Part shown: positions 11,633-23,944 of the stretch, in pieces
Layout: every line of letters starts with the position of its first letter
Position numbering within the stretch: the first letter of the stretch is position 1
Assembly (NCBI GenBank): GCA_032690845.1
Contig: CM064423.1
Location: forward strand, 30,278,044-30,342,043
From: Eleusine coracana subsp. coracana
Taxonomy: Eukaryota; Streptophyta; Magnoliopsida; Poales; Poaceae
Direction: 5' to 3'
Length of the DNA stretch: 64,000 bases
Program-made: the position numbers and the translations under genes
The notes under the pieces: generated by a model
Seen by the model: the letters and a program-made list of their open reading frames with translations, nothing else
Database searches by the model: none
What the model was told of the DNA's origin: nothing

Positions 11633-13046
11633 TCTCTACTCTTAAATAGAGTAGGTGCGGTCGTCTAACATGTTTTTCGTGTCCGCCTCCACCGTACATA
11701 TATAAGTTTCTGTTATACGAGTCTGTTTCTGGACTTTTGAGTTTGTAACGTTCACCGATCCGTTTTTCTGTTACTACTCTCTAGGAGTTTGTTTCGTGTG
11801 CCGTTTCTATTTCAGATTTCCCCATCAATCCACAACAAAAGGAATGATAGAGGCTAGGCCATAGCCGGTAGAAACAGGTCCTCGTAGCCGTAACATCTAA
11901 TTCTTCAACTTTACGAACATGATGGATATCACCTTGCAAGGATAGGGCTCGACCACCCTCTTACCCGTGCCGGTAGACAGTGAAGTCCCCTCCAATATTT
12001 TGTTGCCATGAAAGAAAGTTTGGACTTGCTGGTATGCTGGAGGTTGAAGACTCCAGCGCGAGTTGGGCCTGAAATTCAGTAGCTAGACCATACCAAGTAC
12101 TCCATGAAATCCAAACACGATTCTGCCGAGCACACGATTGCCCAGATAGTCAATGAGCCATCAATAGGCTTATGACCCAGTAAATAAGAGCACCAACGCA
12201 TCATGTTCAGCCCAGGTAGTAGTCAGATAAATCCTAATACCAGTCGATCGAACAAATTGAAGGCTTCGGTGGGCAGCGGTGGTAGAGCAACAAGGTGACG
12301 TAGTGGTTTGACCGGCGTTCGTGGGTATGTGAATGGTGAGGTGCATCCATGCTTGGAATCGCATGTCGTGTCGCGGTAGGCTGGCGGCAAGATGATGCGC
12401 CGATGCACAGCGTAGGACGAGAAGCACTGCGCTATAGCTACGGCTTACGAGCAAGCTGGTAGTGCCCAAGCATCGATTTTGAAATCTTATTTCTCCAAGC
12501 CATTAAAAATAGTTCAATTTTTGTCCAAACACTCACAAAACGATTTAGTGCTTGTCATTAATTTGTAGATGTGACAAATTAGAATATGTTGGAAAAAAAA
12601 CGCTGCTTCCATATTTTCATATTCAAGAATGCGCTGATATAGTTGGTGATCTATTGAAATCAATTCTGAACACAAGACAAGTTAAAATATTGGTCGGAGT
12701 TCATGAACCAAACTTGAGTCTCGTTCCTCAGATATAGTTGGCGATCTAAGGAAATGCAAACCATTTGTGATCACTATGCATAAAAAATTAGAGATTAAAA
12801 GGTCACATAATGTAAACCAATAGTTGAATTTGTAACCAAGGTAACAGTTCCAGAATAAAGTTTTTTGTAAGCCCCTAGCAACATATTGATCGGACCACTG
12901 TCTTCCGTTGTTTATGGTGGGACAACGGTGCCAGTCGGTCACCAGGGTGACACCGGCTATGTGCGCGTCGATGGTCTAGGTCCTTTCACATCAGTGTGGA
13001 CATAGTTTATTGTAAGTCTATAGCAATGCACGGATATTTTGCTAAT
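11633..13046 (+). mobile_element. Helitron-like element candidate
   Basis: The left end TCTCTACTCTTAAATAG at 11633 follows an A and continues with GGTCGTCTAAC and TTTTCGTGTCCGC. The same block occurs at the start of the candidate at 27655. The possible right end is GCAATGCACGG...TTTTGCTAAT at 13022-13046, with the CTAAT matching the CTRRT end of Helitrons and the GCACGG motif typical of grass copies. No Rep/helicase gene is inside. Interior sequence (about 1.4 kb) has no recognisable gene. Helitrons make no target-site duplication, so the ends are the only evidence. Confidence 0.4.
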
Positions 13047-14822
13047 ATACTTATTAAAGTTCGTGTCCGTAGAGGTTATATGAAAGTTATACGCGGTGGT
13101 GTCTTCGTTCTTCGTGTTCTTCGTTTCCAACTTGGAATCGAATCCAATCCAAGCCGATACCGAACAGTAATTCGTCTCCAATTGCTTATAGATTAAAATA
13201 ATCATGTTCAGTGTTACCAGAGCCAAACTTGTGCTGCTAGACACACGGACGAATTTGAGAAGAAATCGAGTTTTCAATCGCGTTAGGGCTTCATTCCAGC
13301 AGTACTCATTTGTGCCTTCCATTGATGACGGAAACACCCTAGGTGAGTCTGCAATGCTTCACTCTATCTCCCAGACCAAAAGAATCAAAGTTTGGGGTCC
13401 CGTAGCATCGCGTACGCATCTCCGGCGAGCATCTATAATGGCGCCGCCGTCTCTGCCGAGAACGGCACCGACGAGCGCCGCCGCAAGTCATTATGTCCGC
13501 ACATCTCGTGATCAACGGCTGTAGTTGAATCCTGTGTACCCCTTCGTCATTTCAAATCAGATCCATTCGATCCAAAATCAGTTGTGGTGATTAAACCCAA
13601 TGTAATCGGTCCCGCGGGTGAGGCCCAAAGACCATGGACGCGGCCCATTGGCCCCTGGCCAAGCCAGGCAGTGGCCAGGGCGCATGCGCGTGACGGGGCA
13701 TGCAGCCATGCGTGGTGGCTCCGGCGTGGTTAGCAGCCGGGGTGACGGCAGTTTCTGCGACGGTGTGATGGTGGTTGTGGGGTGAAGGTGGGTGCGCGGG
13801 GCGCATGCAGGGGAGGGACGACGCTCACCTGCTAATGTTTTACCCGGGGAAATGGCGACGGCAGCGGGTGACGAAGACGTTCTGGCAGCGAGGTGCACGG
13901 AGTCAGAGGTGAGAGGGGTTGGGTTGTGTCGCCAAAGTGAGGAGGGGTCGCCGGAGGAAAGAATCAAATGGAGTCTCACCGAGGCGACAATAATCGAGGG
14001 GTTGACAGCGACAATGGCTTCGGGGAAGAAAGCTCGCTTAATGGCGAAGCAGTGTGGAATGGGCGGCGTGACTCTGCGGAAGGGTGGTCGACATCAAGGC
14101 ACCGCTCCGGTGTGGCTTCGTGCGGTCGGGAAGGCAGTGGAGAGGCGGCGCGGCGGAGCTTCAGCTTGGCGCAACCATGGTGGAAACGAGGAGAGCGAGA
14201 GAGAGAAAAACGGGAGAGGAGATAATGGGAGGCATTCGGACCAGGCAGGGGGAGGTGGCATAAAGGATGTCGGGACGGCGGGTGGGGGCATCGATCCACG
14301 TGGTAGGGCGACGTCGAGCGAGCGAGCGAGCGCGCGACGGGCGGGTGTGCTTTTTCAGGGAGTCTGACAAGTGGGCCCCACCCGGTTTAAATTATCTTGG
14401 TTGTTTCAAAAATGCCGCTTCTGTTTATTTAATTATCTTAATTTCTAGAGCTCCATTTGAGCAACTAAAAATATGGGCATGTTTTTCAAGATGTGATCTA
14501 AATTTTGAAAAAGAAAGATGGTGTTCAATAGTTACCATTCTAATTTGAACACAAATTTTTCAAATAGGGACAGTTTTTGAGCTTTTGAAAATTTATTTTG
14601 GGCACCAAATAAGGACATAAAGTCCTAAAAAAATCCTCAAATTTTTATTTTTTTCTAAGATATAATATAACAATTCAAATTCATAAAATATAAACTTGTC
14701 ATATGTAGTCTCACAAATGTTAAATATTTAGTATTAAATAAATTATAAATAAATATAAAACATATAATATATAAAATATAATAATTTAAAAACCTGTAAC
14801 AACATCCGGATACATTGCTAGT
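13047..14822 (+). mobile_element. Possible second Helitron-like unit with GC-rich interior
   Basis: Immediately after the CTAAT at 13046 comes TATACTTATTAAAG and CGTGTCCG, resembling a damaged Helitron 5' end. At 14818-14822 GGATACATTGCTAGT is followed by T, a plausible CTRRT terminus. The interior 13400-14370 is GC-rich and carries long but low-complexity open frames on both strands (for example a 191-codon frame at 13792-14367 rich in Gly, Arg and Glu) that match no family I know. The section 14400-14820 is very AT-rich. Weak assignment. Confidence 0.25.
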
Positions 14823-14920
14823 TAGCATATATAAGTGCTTTCCGTTTCCGTATCAAAAAGGGGAAAAACGAAACCGACCTCAGCTACAGAGCCGTACGAT
14901 GATGATTCCGACCTGCACAT

Positions 14921-15740
14921 GGCTCCCCGAAACAACATACCAAATCTTCCTGCCCGCGGCAGGACCTGTCTCCTTGCCCGCAGGAGGCCGCGCGCGCTGC
15001 AGTTCTGTCTCGTCGCTGCCGCTATACCTTAGCCAGCGTCAACGCCCTGTCCTTCGTGCAGGATCGGAGGAAGGGTCCTGCTCGTGGCGTTCCTCGGACA
15101 CCGAGCCGCAACGAGGACTTCGTCGGCCTCGTGAACACCGCTTTCTCGTGCCGCCGTTGGTGCAGCGACGGCGGCCCTGACCCACGGCTGCACGCGTTCC
15201 GTGTCAAGTTCGACACGTTCCACGACTCGCTCGCGGGTGAGTTAGACCAGTGGCACTTTGTCGTGATGCAGCACGGCGGCACTACGGAGATCCACGTCGA
15301 CGCGAGAAAATTCCGAGAACTATTATGAAAAGAATGTACGGAACTGACACATGGGAAATCAAGGACGAGTCAGACGGCGAGGATGCCGACGACTTCCGGA
15401 ATCCGAAAACTCGCGACCGGGCGTATCGCGTCCCCAGGCAGCCCTACTCCTTCAAAGCGGCCAACGTGCAGAAGCTCTGCCTCGGCTCGTGCTTCCTCGA
15501 CCTCCCACGGGACAGAAGCCTCCACCTGCCGTCGGTACGTAAAGACGCTGATGCTGATATGGATCCCGGACTCCGGGAGAAACATTCTTGAGCGCCTGGT
15601 CTCAGCGTATCCGCATCTTGAAGACCTGACGCTGGACTGATGCCGTCGTGTGGGAGCCATGACCATCCTCGACAAGCGCCTCCGGAGGCTCTCCCTCCGG
15701 TGCTGCCAAGGTGCGCGCCTCACCTGTGCGAAATCCTAGT
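14921..15740 (+). pseudogene. F-box/LRR gene fragment
   Basis: Broken reading frames carry parts of an F-box protein. RRCRYTLASVNALSFVQ (near 15010-15060) resembles the end of an F-box and the segment after it. FVGLVNTAFSCRRWC, LHAFRVKFDTFHDSLAGELDQW and FKAANVQKLCLGSCFLDLP follow the usual order of the family. A TGA at 15325 and frame changes near 15540 and 15640 separate these from ERLVSAYPHLEDLTLD and LDKRLRRLSLRCCQ. The latter is very like the corresponding part of the gene at 41264 (RRLRRFSLRCCH). The 3' LRR and FBD parts are missing. A remnant, probably of a duplicated copy. Confidence 0.65.
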
Positions 15741-16202
15741 ATGAAGCCCAAAATTGAAGTGTCAAATGAAATAACAATAATTCATAATATGAGTTTACGA
15801 TGTAGAATAAGAAAATTTCACTGCTCAACAAACAATTCTACCTCTGTGTCTTCATCTTTAGAATCTCATTAACATCACTTGTTGGATTTTGTTTGCTGAT
15901 CAATTGGTCAGTAATCTTTGAACGCGACACTCATGTAAAAAGTGCATAAGGCCATGGACTTGTGGAAAATCATAAGGTCCTGTTGTCGGCGTGACTTCAT
16001 CATCTCGAGAGGGATATATACAGCGGCAGGACGACTGCAGGCCCCATGATTTTCATCACATCATCTCAAGATGTCCTCATCGGACATTGGATTATTTGGA
16101 TGTGCGCACCACATCACATACCATCATGAAAAAACAACAAGCTACAGCCCTACGGCAAGCAAGTTTTACACACGCAACCAAGATCTGTTCGTGAGGTATT
16201 AA
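15741..16202. other. Unassigned stretch
   Basis: Between the F-box fragment and the MITE there is mixed-composition sequence with no recognisable gene, repeat or transposon end. Confidence 0.3.
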
Positions 16203-16295
16203 GGCCCTATTTGGATTCAGTTCATATTCTTAAAATCTGATTTTTATTTTAAGATTTTAAAATCCGGATTATAAATAAAATCTGGGTGATGACGT

Positions 16296-17210
16296 TGTTG
16301 GAAATATACGTGTTATTCTAATTCCAGATTTTAGTTTTAGGCAAATTTCATAATCATTCAAACTCCTGATACAAACTAACTCTAGTAGCATGTAAAGCAA
16401 CACAATTAAAAGTACGAGAGACATACACTCACGTAGGGTTTGGCGGCGCTTAATTTAGTGCAAATAGTAGATGAAGCAGATTGGCGATATAGATGTCGTA
16501 GTTCGTCGATGAGGCAGCATAGATCGTCACGGATCAGGCTTGAGTGACCGTGCAGATGCGCTGCCCAGAAACCTTATTACCGCCCCTCGTGTAGGCTTCG
16601 GGACAGCAACGGTTCGGAGGTTCTGCTCACCTTTTTTCTTGGTGCACGCCGAAGAATAGGACCGACTAGATGGAAGCAGCTCAACACCACAACATAACTC
16701 TCCCAAGAAAGAAAGAAGAAGAAGTGGAAGCGAATGTTCTAGTTCTGGAAACCTGGACGTCTCCAGGGGCCTAATATAGGCACGGCTGCCCTCCAGAAGT
16801 CGTATCCTCTCTAATCGCGCTTACTAAGTAGTAGTTAAGAGCAAGATTAGCCTATTAACTCACCGTGTATTAATCCTCTTGATTAGTACCTAACAGTTCA
16901 GAATTATGGAGGATACGAGTGGGAAAAATTAATTAGACTCACAGACACATCATGTCATGGTCGCACGTCGCAAGTCACGTGGGACAATACGCGAAAAAGT
17001 GCGTATGCGAGCACGCGTGCGTGTGTACTCATAGCAATGCCCTCTTTCTCTCCCAATGCTTTGCTTTCTTTATTCGCCATGGGTACGAGTATTGCTATTT
17101 AAGTTGGTGTGGACCACCATATATTAGCAAGCTACGACTAAAACCAACATTCACTTATTACTTTGGAATTTCTTCTAAATAGGACATATAAAATTGATCA
17201 AATTTCAACA
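16296..17210 (-). repeat. Copia 3' LTR (915 bp)
   Basis: It runs from TGTTGG to TTCAACA, giving the TG...CA ends on the coding (minus) strand. It matches 21277-22041 over most of its length, with many substitutions and small indels (for example the shared CGTGCGTGTGTAC stretch). The divergence suggests an old insertion. Confidence 0.85.
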
Positions 17211-17706
17211 ATCTCCCACCAATCCAAAGGAAAGAATAGATGTCAAAAGGATCACTGAGTTGTAGTGTTTTTAATATATTAATCTATTAGTAAAAGTCCC
17301 GTACAGGTTGAACTTAAATCTAGAATATCAATATCCATCTTTTCACAGCTGAAGAATGGACTAGGCCTTGAATTCTAAGCCTTGTGTGGGCAGACTTCAA
17401 TTGAAATCAGATTGATTCTAGGCTGCCAAAACAATCTCGCCTAACCGAAGCGTTAATGATCTACTCCCAAATCTTCTCATGAGCCTTTATGAGAACGCTC
17501 TATTCTCATGAATTGCGACCTACGGTTGAGCTGAAGTACATGTTTTCCTTCAAGATATCCTGTAGGCTAATATCTTTCACAACGGAAAACATTAAGGCTT
17601 AATGCCAACCTTCCATATAGTCAAGAGTATTATGCTTGTCATTTGAACATGAGTACATTTTATTTATTTATAATATACTCTTTGGTTACACCAATCAACT
17701 TGTTCT

Positions 17707-20700
17707 TCATGTTATGTTAATCACGGGATCTCCGATCAAAACGGACAGGTTACTCATGTTCTTAGACATCACGGTAATCACATTCCATGATAGTCCATTT
17801 GTAAAAGGGTTTGCCAGATTATTTTTACTTTTCACATAGCTCGCAACTATAACTCTGGAGGTTTTCATCTTTCTAAAAGATTTCAGCCTATGCTTGATAT
17901 GTTTATTGGACTTTGAGTTATCCTTTGTATTCATAACCTGAGCAAGCATTGATTGGTTATGCGATACATTAGGATAGGCGGTACCGACTTTGCAACAAAT
18001 GGAAAGTCCATCAATAGCTCTCTTAGCCTTTCAGCTTCAGTAGTAGTTGTTTCTAGTGCTACAATTTCTGCTTTTGTCGTGGATTTTGTTAACACGGTCT
18101 GTTTACAAGACCTCCATGAAACTGCAGCACCAGCAAGCGTAAACACATAGCCACTCATGGCTTTGGTCTCATCCGCATCTAAGATCCAATTGGAATCACT
18201 ATATCCTTCCAATGTTGGTAGATATCTCGAGTAGTGAATTCCGAGTGAGGTTGTGCCTCTCAAGTAGCGCAACACTCGCTCAAGTGTCTTTCAATGATCA
18301 TCTCTAGGGTTTGATGTAAACCGACTCTATTCGCTCACAGCATAGGAGATGTCAGGTCTCGTGGCACCCGCTAGATACATGAGGGACCTAATTATTTGTG
18401 AATATCTCTATTGATCTTTTCCCTCTCCTTCGAATATTCGAAGTTTGATGCTCGCATCATAGGGAGTTGGAGAGATTTTATAATCCTCAAAGCCAAAACG
18501 GCTAAGTATCTTCTCCACATAGTGGGATTGATTCAAAGTAATCCCATCTTCGCAATTGATCAACTTCACATTTAGGATCACATCTCCTGGTCTCAAGTCA
18601 TTCATGTCGAAATACCTCGATAAGGAAGTTTTGATCTCATCAATTACTCTTGTGCTTGTTCCAAAAGTTAATATGTCATCGACATACAAGCCCAATTTTA
18701 CTCCCTCACCCCCACCATAACAATAATACACACACTTATCTACCTCGTTTACGCTAAATCCAGCAGATGTCAAAGTGGTGTCAAATTTTTCATGTCATTG
18801 TTTGGATACTTGTTTAAGGCCATATATGGATTTTATTAATGTGCACACTTTGTTCTCTTGCCTAGGAATTTTATAACCATCCGGTTGCACCATATATATT
18901 TCTTCCTCTAATTCTCCATAGAGGAAAGCGGTCTTTACATCCATTTGATAGATATGCAGACCATTGGAAGCTGCAAGCGCAAGGAGCACTCTAATGGTGG
19001 CAATTTAGGCAACAGGAGAGTATGTATCAAAGAACGCTCTCCTTCTCTTTATGTGAATCCCATGGCGACAAGCCTAGCCTTGTACTTTTCAATAGTACCA
19101 TCAGATCTCAATTTCTTTTTAAAGATCCACTTACATCCAATTGGTTTGCACCCGCTTGGACACTCAGTGATCTCCCAAGTCCTATTTGACATGATAGAGT
19201 CCATCTCATTACGGACTGCCTCTTTCTAATATTCTAGATCTAAAGATGCGTAAGCCTCTGAAAGAGCGTTGGGCACATCATCCACAAGATAAACAATATA
19301 GTCATCACCAAAAGATTTCGCAATCTTTTGTCTCTTACTACTACTAGGAGCTTCGTTGATGATATTGTCATCATCTTTAGATGGTGTGTATAATTTATCA
19401 TTTATCTCATATGGTGGTGTGTCGTCCTCAGGAGCATTCACATGATTGTGATAATTCTCACGCTGAGAAGTGCTACCTGCTGCTCTCATAGGAAATATAT
19501 CCTCAAAGAATAAAAAAACTCCATGATAGTATTCACATTTTGCTCAGGAGTATCAGATTTAACTACTAAGAATCTATAGGTCGTACTATTATGTGCATAT
19601 CCCAAAAATGCACAATCTATGTTTTGGGTCTAAGGTTTCTCTTCTTTGGCTCAGGTAAATTAACCTTCGCCAGACAATCCCAAATCCTCAAGAAATTGAC
19701 GTTGGGTTTTCTCTCCATCCTTCGTAGGGAGTGACTTCTCTATTTTTAGTCACTACTCTGTTTAGGACAAAATTAGCTGTCAAGATAGCTTCCCCCCACC
19801 ATTCATAGGGCATACCGGCGCTCTCTAACATGGCATTCACCAAATCTGTTAGTCTCAGCCACCCCATTCGCTTGAGGTGAATATGGTGGTCTCACTTCAT
19901 GGATAATATCATGTTTAGCACAAAATTGAGAGAAATCATTTAATGTATACTCTCCTCCACAATCATCGTGTAATCATTTGATTTTCCTCTCAAGTTGGTT
20001 CTCAACCTCGGTCTTATAAATTTGAAAGTATTGTAAAGCTTCATCTTTAGTTTTTAGCAAGTAAATATAGCAAAAATGAGTAGCACCATCAATCAAAATC
20101 ATGAAATATCTCTTGCCTCCTCTTGTCAATAATCCATTCATTTCACACAAATTAGAATGAATGGGATCTAATGGTGCCAAGTTTCTCTTTTCCTCTAAAT
20201 TCTTAAATGGTTTTTGAGGTTGTTTTGCTTGCACACAAGATTGACACTTTGATCCATTGACAATATGGAACTTAAGAATAAGATCTAATCTGGACATTCT
20301 AGCAATGGTGTCAAACCTAATACGACAAAAATGTGAGTGCCACATATCAGCCTCACAAATATTTTTATTAATCATGGATGCAACATTCAGATTATAACAA
20401 TAATCAGAAGTATTCAAGTGGAATAAGCATCCACATAGATAGCCTTTGCCAACAAAGTTTCTAAACTTGGACATTACAACTTTATTTAACTCACACGAAC
20501 TTATAACCATCCCAACATAATACGGAAACACTAATCAAATTCCTCTTTATTGTTGGAGCATGCTGCACGTTCTTCAGAAGGACAGTCTTTCCTGAAGTGA
20601 GCTTCAGTTCGACCGTACCAACACAAAGAATAGAAGCAGCTGATTTGTTTCCCATCAGAATAGAGGAGGACCGCGTCCCATGGTAAGAAGAGAACATAGA

Positions 20701-21276
20701 CAAATCAGAACACACATAAACATTGACACCTGTATCAACCCACTAATCTAAAGATTGAATGGCTGAAAAAACAAATGGTAAATTACCATACCCAAATGGA
20801 TCGGTCTCATCACCGTTGTTTTTGCCAATGGTCACATTGACAGCCTTCTTCTGCTGTCCATCAGAATTGTCTTTGTGGTGGCGGCAATCTTTTGCTAGAT
20901 GCCCTGGTTTGCCACATATATAGCATGTTCTGTTGTGCTTTTTGGCATTGTTCTTCTTGAAGTTAGTGGTTTTGTTAGGCTTTTCACTGGCCTACATCTT
21001 ACCCTTGTTCTTGTTGTAGTAAGTTTTCTTTTCAACTACAACATTTGTACTAGCACCATTCTCTGCAGCAGTAGAAGTGCTTGAAGCGTCTTTAGCCCTT
21101 GCCTTTTAATCCACATCGAGGGCTATAATCAGATTCTGAGTTGAAATATCTTCCCTTTTGTGTTTCAACTCGTGGCAAAATCTCACCATGAGACAGGGAG
21201 TTTGGCAACAATGCTCGCTGCCACAACTCGATCATGCAAAAGACATCCCAAACTTGCAATCTCTAGAAATCTTATT
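17707..21276 (-). pseudogene. Copia gag-pol remnant
   Basis: Read on the minus strand it begins in gag and has a CX2CX4HX4C zinc knuckle (CYICGKPGHLAKDC) near 20930-20890. The protease segment WVDTGVNVYVCSD is near 20740, directly after a stop. Integrase runs 20531-19974 with WHSHFCRIRF and CQSC of the HHCC region. Its catalytic positions are altered: HSN where HSD is usual, and DGAT where DDAT is usual. Reverse transcriptase spans 18989-18408, with MDVKTAFLYGELEEEIYM and the catalytic YVDD at about 18680. RNase H and the C-terminus cover 18275-17707 (SRYLPTLEGYSDSNW, LANPFTNGL). Many stops and frameshifts; not functional. Confidence 0.85.
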
Positions 21277-22041
21277 GCCGCTTAATTTAGCGCAAATAGT
21301 AGACGAAGCAGATCATTGATGTAGATGTCGTAGTTCGTCGATGCGACAACACAGATCGACACGGATCAGCCTCGAGCGGTCACGCAGATGCGCTGCCCAT
21401 GAACCTTATTGCTGCTCCTCGTGCAGGCTTCACGACGCCAACGGTTCGGAGATTCCACTTACCCTTTTCCTCGATGCAAGCCAAGAAATAGGACCGACGA
21501 GTTGACCACAGCTCTCCCAAAGAAGGAAGAAGATGAAGTGGAAGCGAATGTTCTGATTCTGGAAACCTGGACATCTTGAGGGCCTAATATAGGCATGGCT
21601 GCCCTCCAGGAGTTGTTTCCTCTGTAATTACGCTCACTAATTAGTAGATAATAGCAAGGTTGGCCTATTAACTCTAATTATAGAAACTAACTGTGTATTA
21701 ATCCTCTTGATTAGTACATAACTGTTTAGAATTATGGAGGATACGAGTGGTAAAAATTATTTAGACTCACAGACATGCCACGTCACGGTCGCAAGTCACA
21801 AGTCACAAGTCACGCGGGACAACACGTGAAAAAGCGCGTATGCACGCATGCGTGCGTGTGTACCTATGGTAATGCTCTCTTTCTCTCCCAATGCTTTCTT
21901 TATTCACTCATGGGTACGAGTACTGCTTTTTAAGTTGATGTGGATCACCATAGACTAGCAAGGTGGGAATAAAATCAACAATCACTTATTGCTTTGGAAT
22001 TTCTCCTGAATGGACCATATAAAATGGGCCGAATTTCAACA
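21277..22041 (-). repeat. Copia 5' LTR, inner end deleted
   Basis: It is homologous to the 3' LTR from the GCTTAATTTAG block outward to TTTCAACA. About 145 bp of the inner LTR end, the primer-binding site and the start of gag are missing. The LTR runs directly into gag-like coding sequence at about 21276, a simple deletion junction. Confidence 0.8.
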
Positions 22042-22255
22042 GACGTTTAGAGACCGATTAGGTTCTTAAAATCCGAAGGACAGTGAGTCTACTGGCATAT
22101 AAAATCTGACTCTAGTTGGGTATAACCAGATTATGACATTCTTAAAATATGGGGTTTTAAATTTTAGAATCTAAAAAAAAACTGTTCTGTTTGAAGGTCT
22201 TATAGATTCTAAAATCTGTCTTTTCAAAATCTCAGTAGATCCAAACTGGGGCTAA

Positions 22256-22470
22256 GCTTCATCCTACTGCATGACACACAGCCAGCATGGTCGCACAGCT
22301 CGCACGTGCCTAGGGATGGGCATGTTCTCGGACCAGGACGTATAGGACTACTGTTCATGTGATATTTTGTTTGGAATGCTGGCTGGGTTGCAAGGTAAGT
22401 CCAATCCAGACCTTCTTGGAAAACGAGATCCAGCTCTTGTTGTTGTAGGCATCATTTGCCGAATGCCTTA
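22256..22470. other. Unassigned stretch before a CACTA element
   Basis: About 215 bp between the MITE end and the first of two CACTA elements. No gene or repeat is recognised. Confidence 0.3.
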
Positions 22471-23788
22471 AACTACAACAAAAAGGCCCTTTAACGGCAC
22501 AACAAAAATTGATGTAGCGACATGGCCAAAGAAAACCGCCGCTATAGTAGGCCAATGATTTTTAGAGGCGGCCCACATTGTAAACCGCTGTTAAAAATTA
22601 ATTTTTAGCGACGGGTGACAATATGGGCCGCTTCTAGCGGCGGTTCACATTGTTAACCGCTGCTAAAAATCAATTTTTAGCGGCGGTTCACAATGTGGGC
22701 CACTGCTATAAAAGTATTAGGCCCAGTTCTTTTTTTCTTCTACCACTTTGACCCAACTAAACCCTATAAAATATGCTTGGAACCCTAACTTGCCACCCCA
22801 TCCTCCTCTCTCCCCTATCCCGCACCGCCCCACCAACCATCTCCCTCCTCTCTCCCCACCCCACCCCTCCGGCTCTCCCTCCCCTCTCCCTGGCTCCCCA
22901 CGCAGCCCCACCCCTCTCCCTCCTCTCTTCCTGCCCTGTCTCCTCCTCATCGACGAGATCCGGCGCTCCTCGAGCGGATCCACAAGCCCTCCCCCTCCCC
23001 AATGGCACGGCGGCCCTCCCACTCCCTGACGGCACAGCGGCGGCGGGCTCCTCGGGCGGATCTAACGCCTCTTCCCCTCCTCAACGACGCGACAGCGGCT
23101 GGCTCCTCAAGCGGATCCGGCGGCCCTCCCCCTCCCCAACAGCATGGCGGCCCTCCCCCTCCTCGATGGCACGGTGGCGGTGGGCTCCTCGGGTGGATCT
23201 GACGCCTCTTCACCTCCCCGACAGCGGCCCTCCCCCTCCTCAACTGCGCGGTGGTGGCGGGCTCCTCGGGCGGATCTGACGGCCTCCCCCTCCACAACGA
23301 CACGGCAGCGGCGGGCTCCTCGGGCGGATCCGACGCCTCTTCCCCTCCCCGATGGCGGCCCTCCCCCTCCTCAATAGCGCGGCAGCGGTGGGCTCCTCTA
23401 GGGCGCAGATCTGGCGCCCCTTCCCATCTCCGATGGTGGCCCTCCCCCTCTTCGACCGCATGGCGGCGGCGGGCTCCTCTGGGGCGCGGATTCGGCGCTT
23501 TCCCGTCTCTCTTCGCCGGATCTAGCTGCGTGACATCTTGGGCTATGAGCGGGCTACGAATGGGCCGATGGGCTCTGCCCTTTTTTTTGTTTTTCAGAGT
23601 CAATGGTAGCGGTGGGTGAAGATGTCACTCGGCGCTACAATCATATTTTTAGCTGCAGTTTGTTTTCCTTTTTTATAGTCCGCCGTTATAAAATATTACG
23701 TTTAGCTGCGATTTCTCAGCTGCGGCACCGTATAACCGCCACTATTGTTGATTTTCAACCGCTGCTAGAAGCGTGTTCTGTTGTAGTG
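22471..23788. mobile_element. Non-autonomous CACTA element 1
   Basis: The right end TTCTGTTGTAGTG at 23776-23788 reads inward as CACTACAACAGAA. The left end at 22471 is AACTACAACAAAAA, that is, CACTACAAC with the first base changed. Subterminal copies of AGCGGCGGTTCACA and its complement lie at 22500-22720 and again near the right end. The interior (22770-23500) is GC-rich and internally repetitive with no transposase. Flanking triplets are TTA and ATA, so no exact 3-bp duplication is visible. Confidence 0.6.
23030..23480. repeat. GC-rich minisatellite inside CACTA element 1
   Basis: At least six degenerate copies of GGGCTCCTCGGGCGGATC followed by GACGCCTCTTCCCCTCC-like sequence occur in tandem with spacers of 30-90 bp. 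They make long open frames on both strands (Pro/Ser/Arg- or Gly/Arg-rich), which I regard as by-products of the repeat rather than genes. Confidence 0.65.
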
Positions 23789-23944
23789 ATAGTTTTGATT
23801 AATCCGCCAGTACTTTTTTTCTTCTAAACAGCTTGGAGTGATTGATAATAATTATAAATATATACGCATGGAGTTTGTACGACTATCCGAGAACTGAAAA
23901 TTATTTCACACGTTATTACACAAAACCAATCATTGCATTACTGG

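Larger units (their letters stand above)
16296..22041 (-). mobile_element. Ty1/copia LTR retrotransposon, defective
   Basis: The element is bounded by TGTTGGAAAT at 16296 and TTTCAACA ending at 22041 and flanked by a perfect 5-bp duplication GACGT (16291-16295 and 22042-22046). The 3' LTR (minus orientation) is 16296-17210. It is followed on the minus strand's upstream side by the polypurine tract GGTGGGAGAT at 17211-17220. The 5' LTR (about 21277-22041) has lost its inner end together with the primer-binding site and gag start. Between them lie decayed gag, protease, integrase, reverse transcriptase and RNase H, in the copia order. Confidence 0.9.
16203..22252. mobile_element. Tourist-like MITE split by a copia insertion
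   Basis: The left part 16203-16295 begins GGCCCTATTTGGATTC and the right part 22047-22252 ends GATCCAAACTGGGGC, which inverted reads GCCCCAGTTTGGATC. TAA precedes the left end (16200-16202) and follows the right end (22253-22255), the trinucleotide duplication typical of PIF/Harbinger-Tourist elements. Without the copia insert the MITE would be about 300 bp. Ends and TAA are seen directly; family is inferred from them. Confidence 0.6.

Noticed and set aside
13792..14367. 191-codon open frame on the plus strand
   Set aside because: GC-rich sequence with open frames on both strands; product is Gly/Arg/Glu-rich without any recognisable domain, and codon pattern is not gene-like.
22773..23603. 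Overlapping long open frames (168 and 218 codons) on opposite strands
   Set aside because: They lie in the minisatellite interior of a CACTA element and follow the repeat; no domain.
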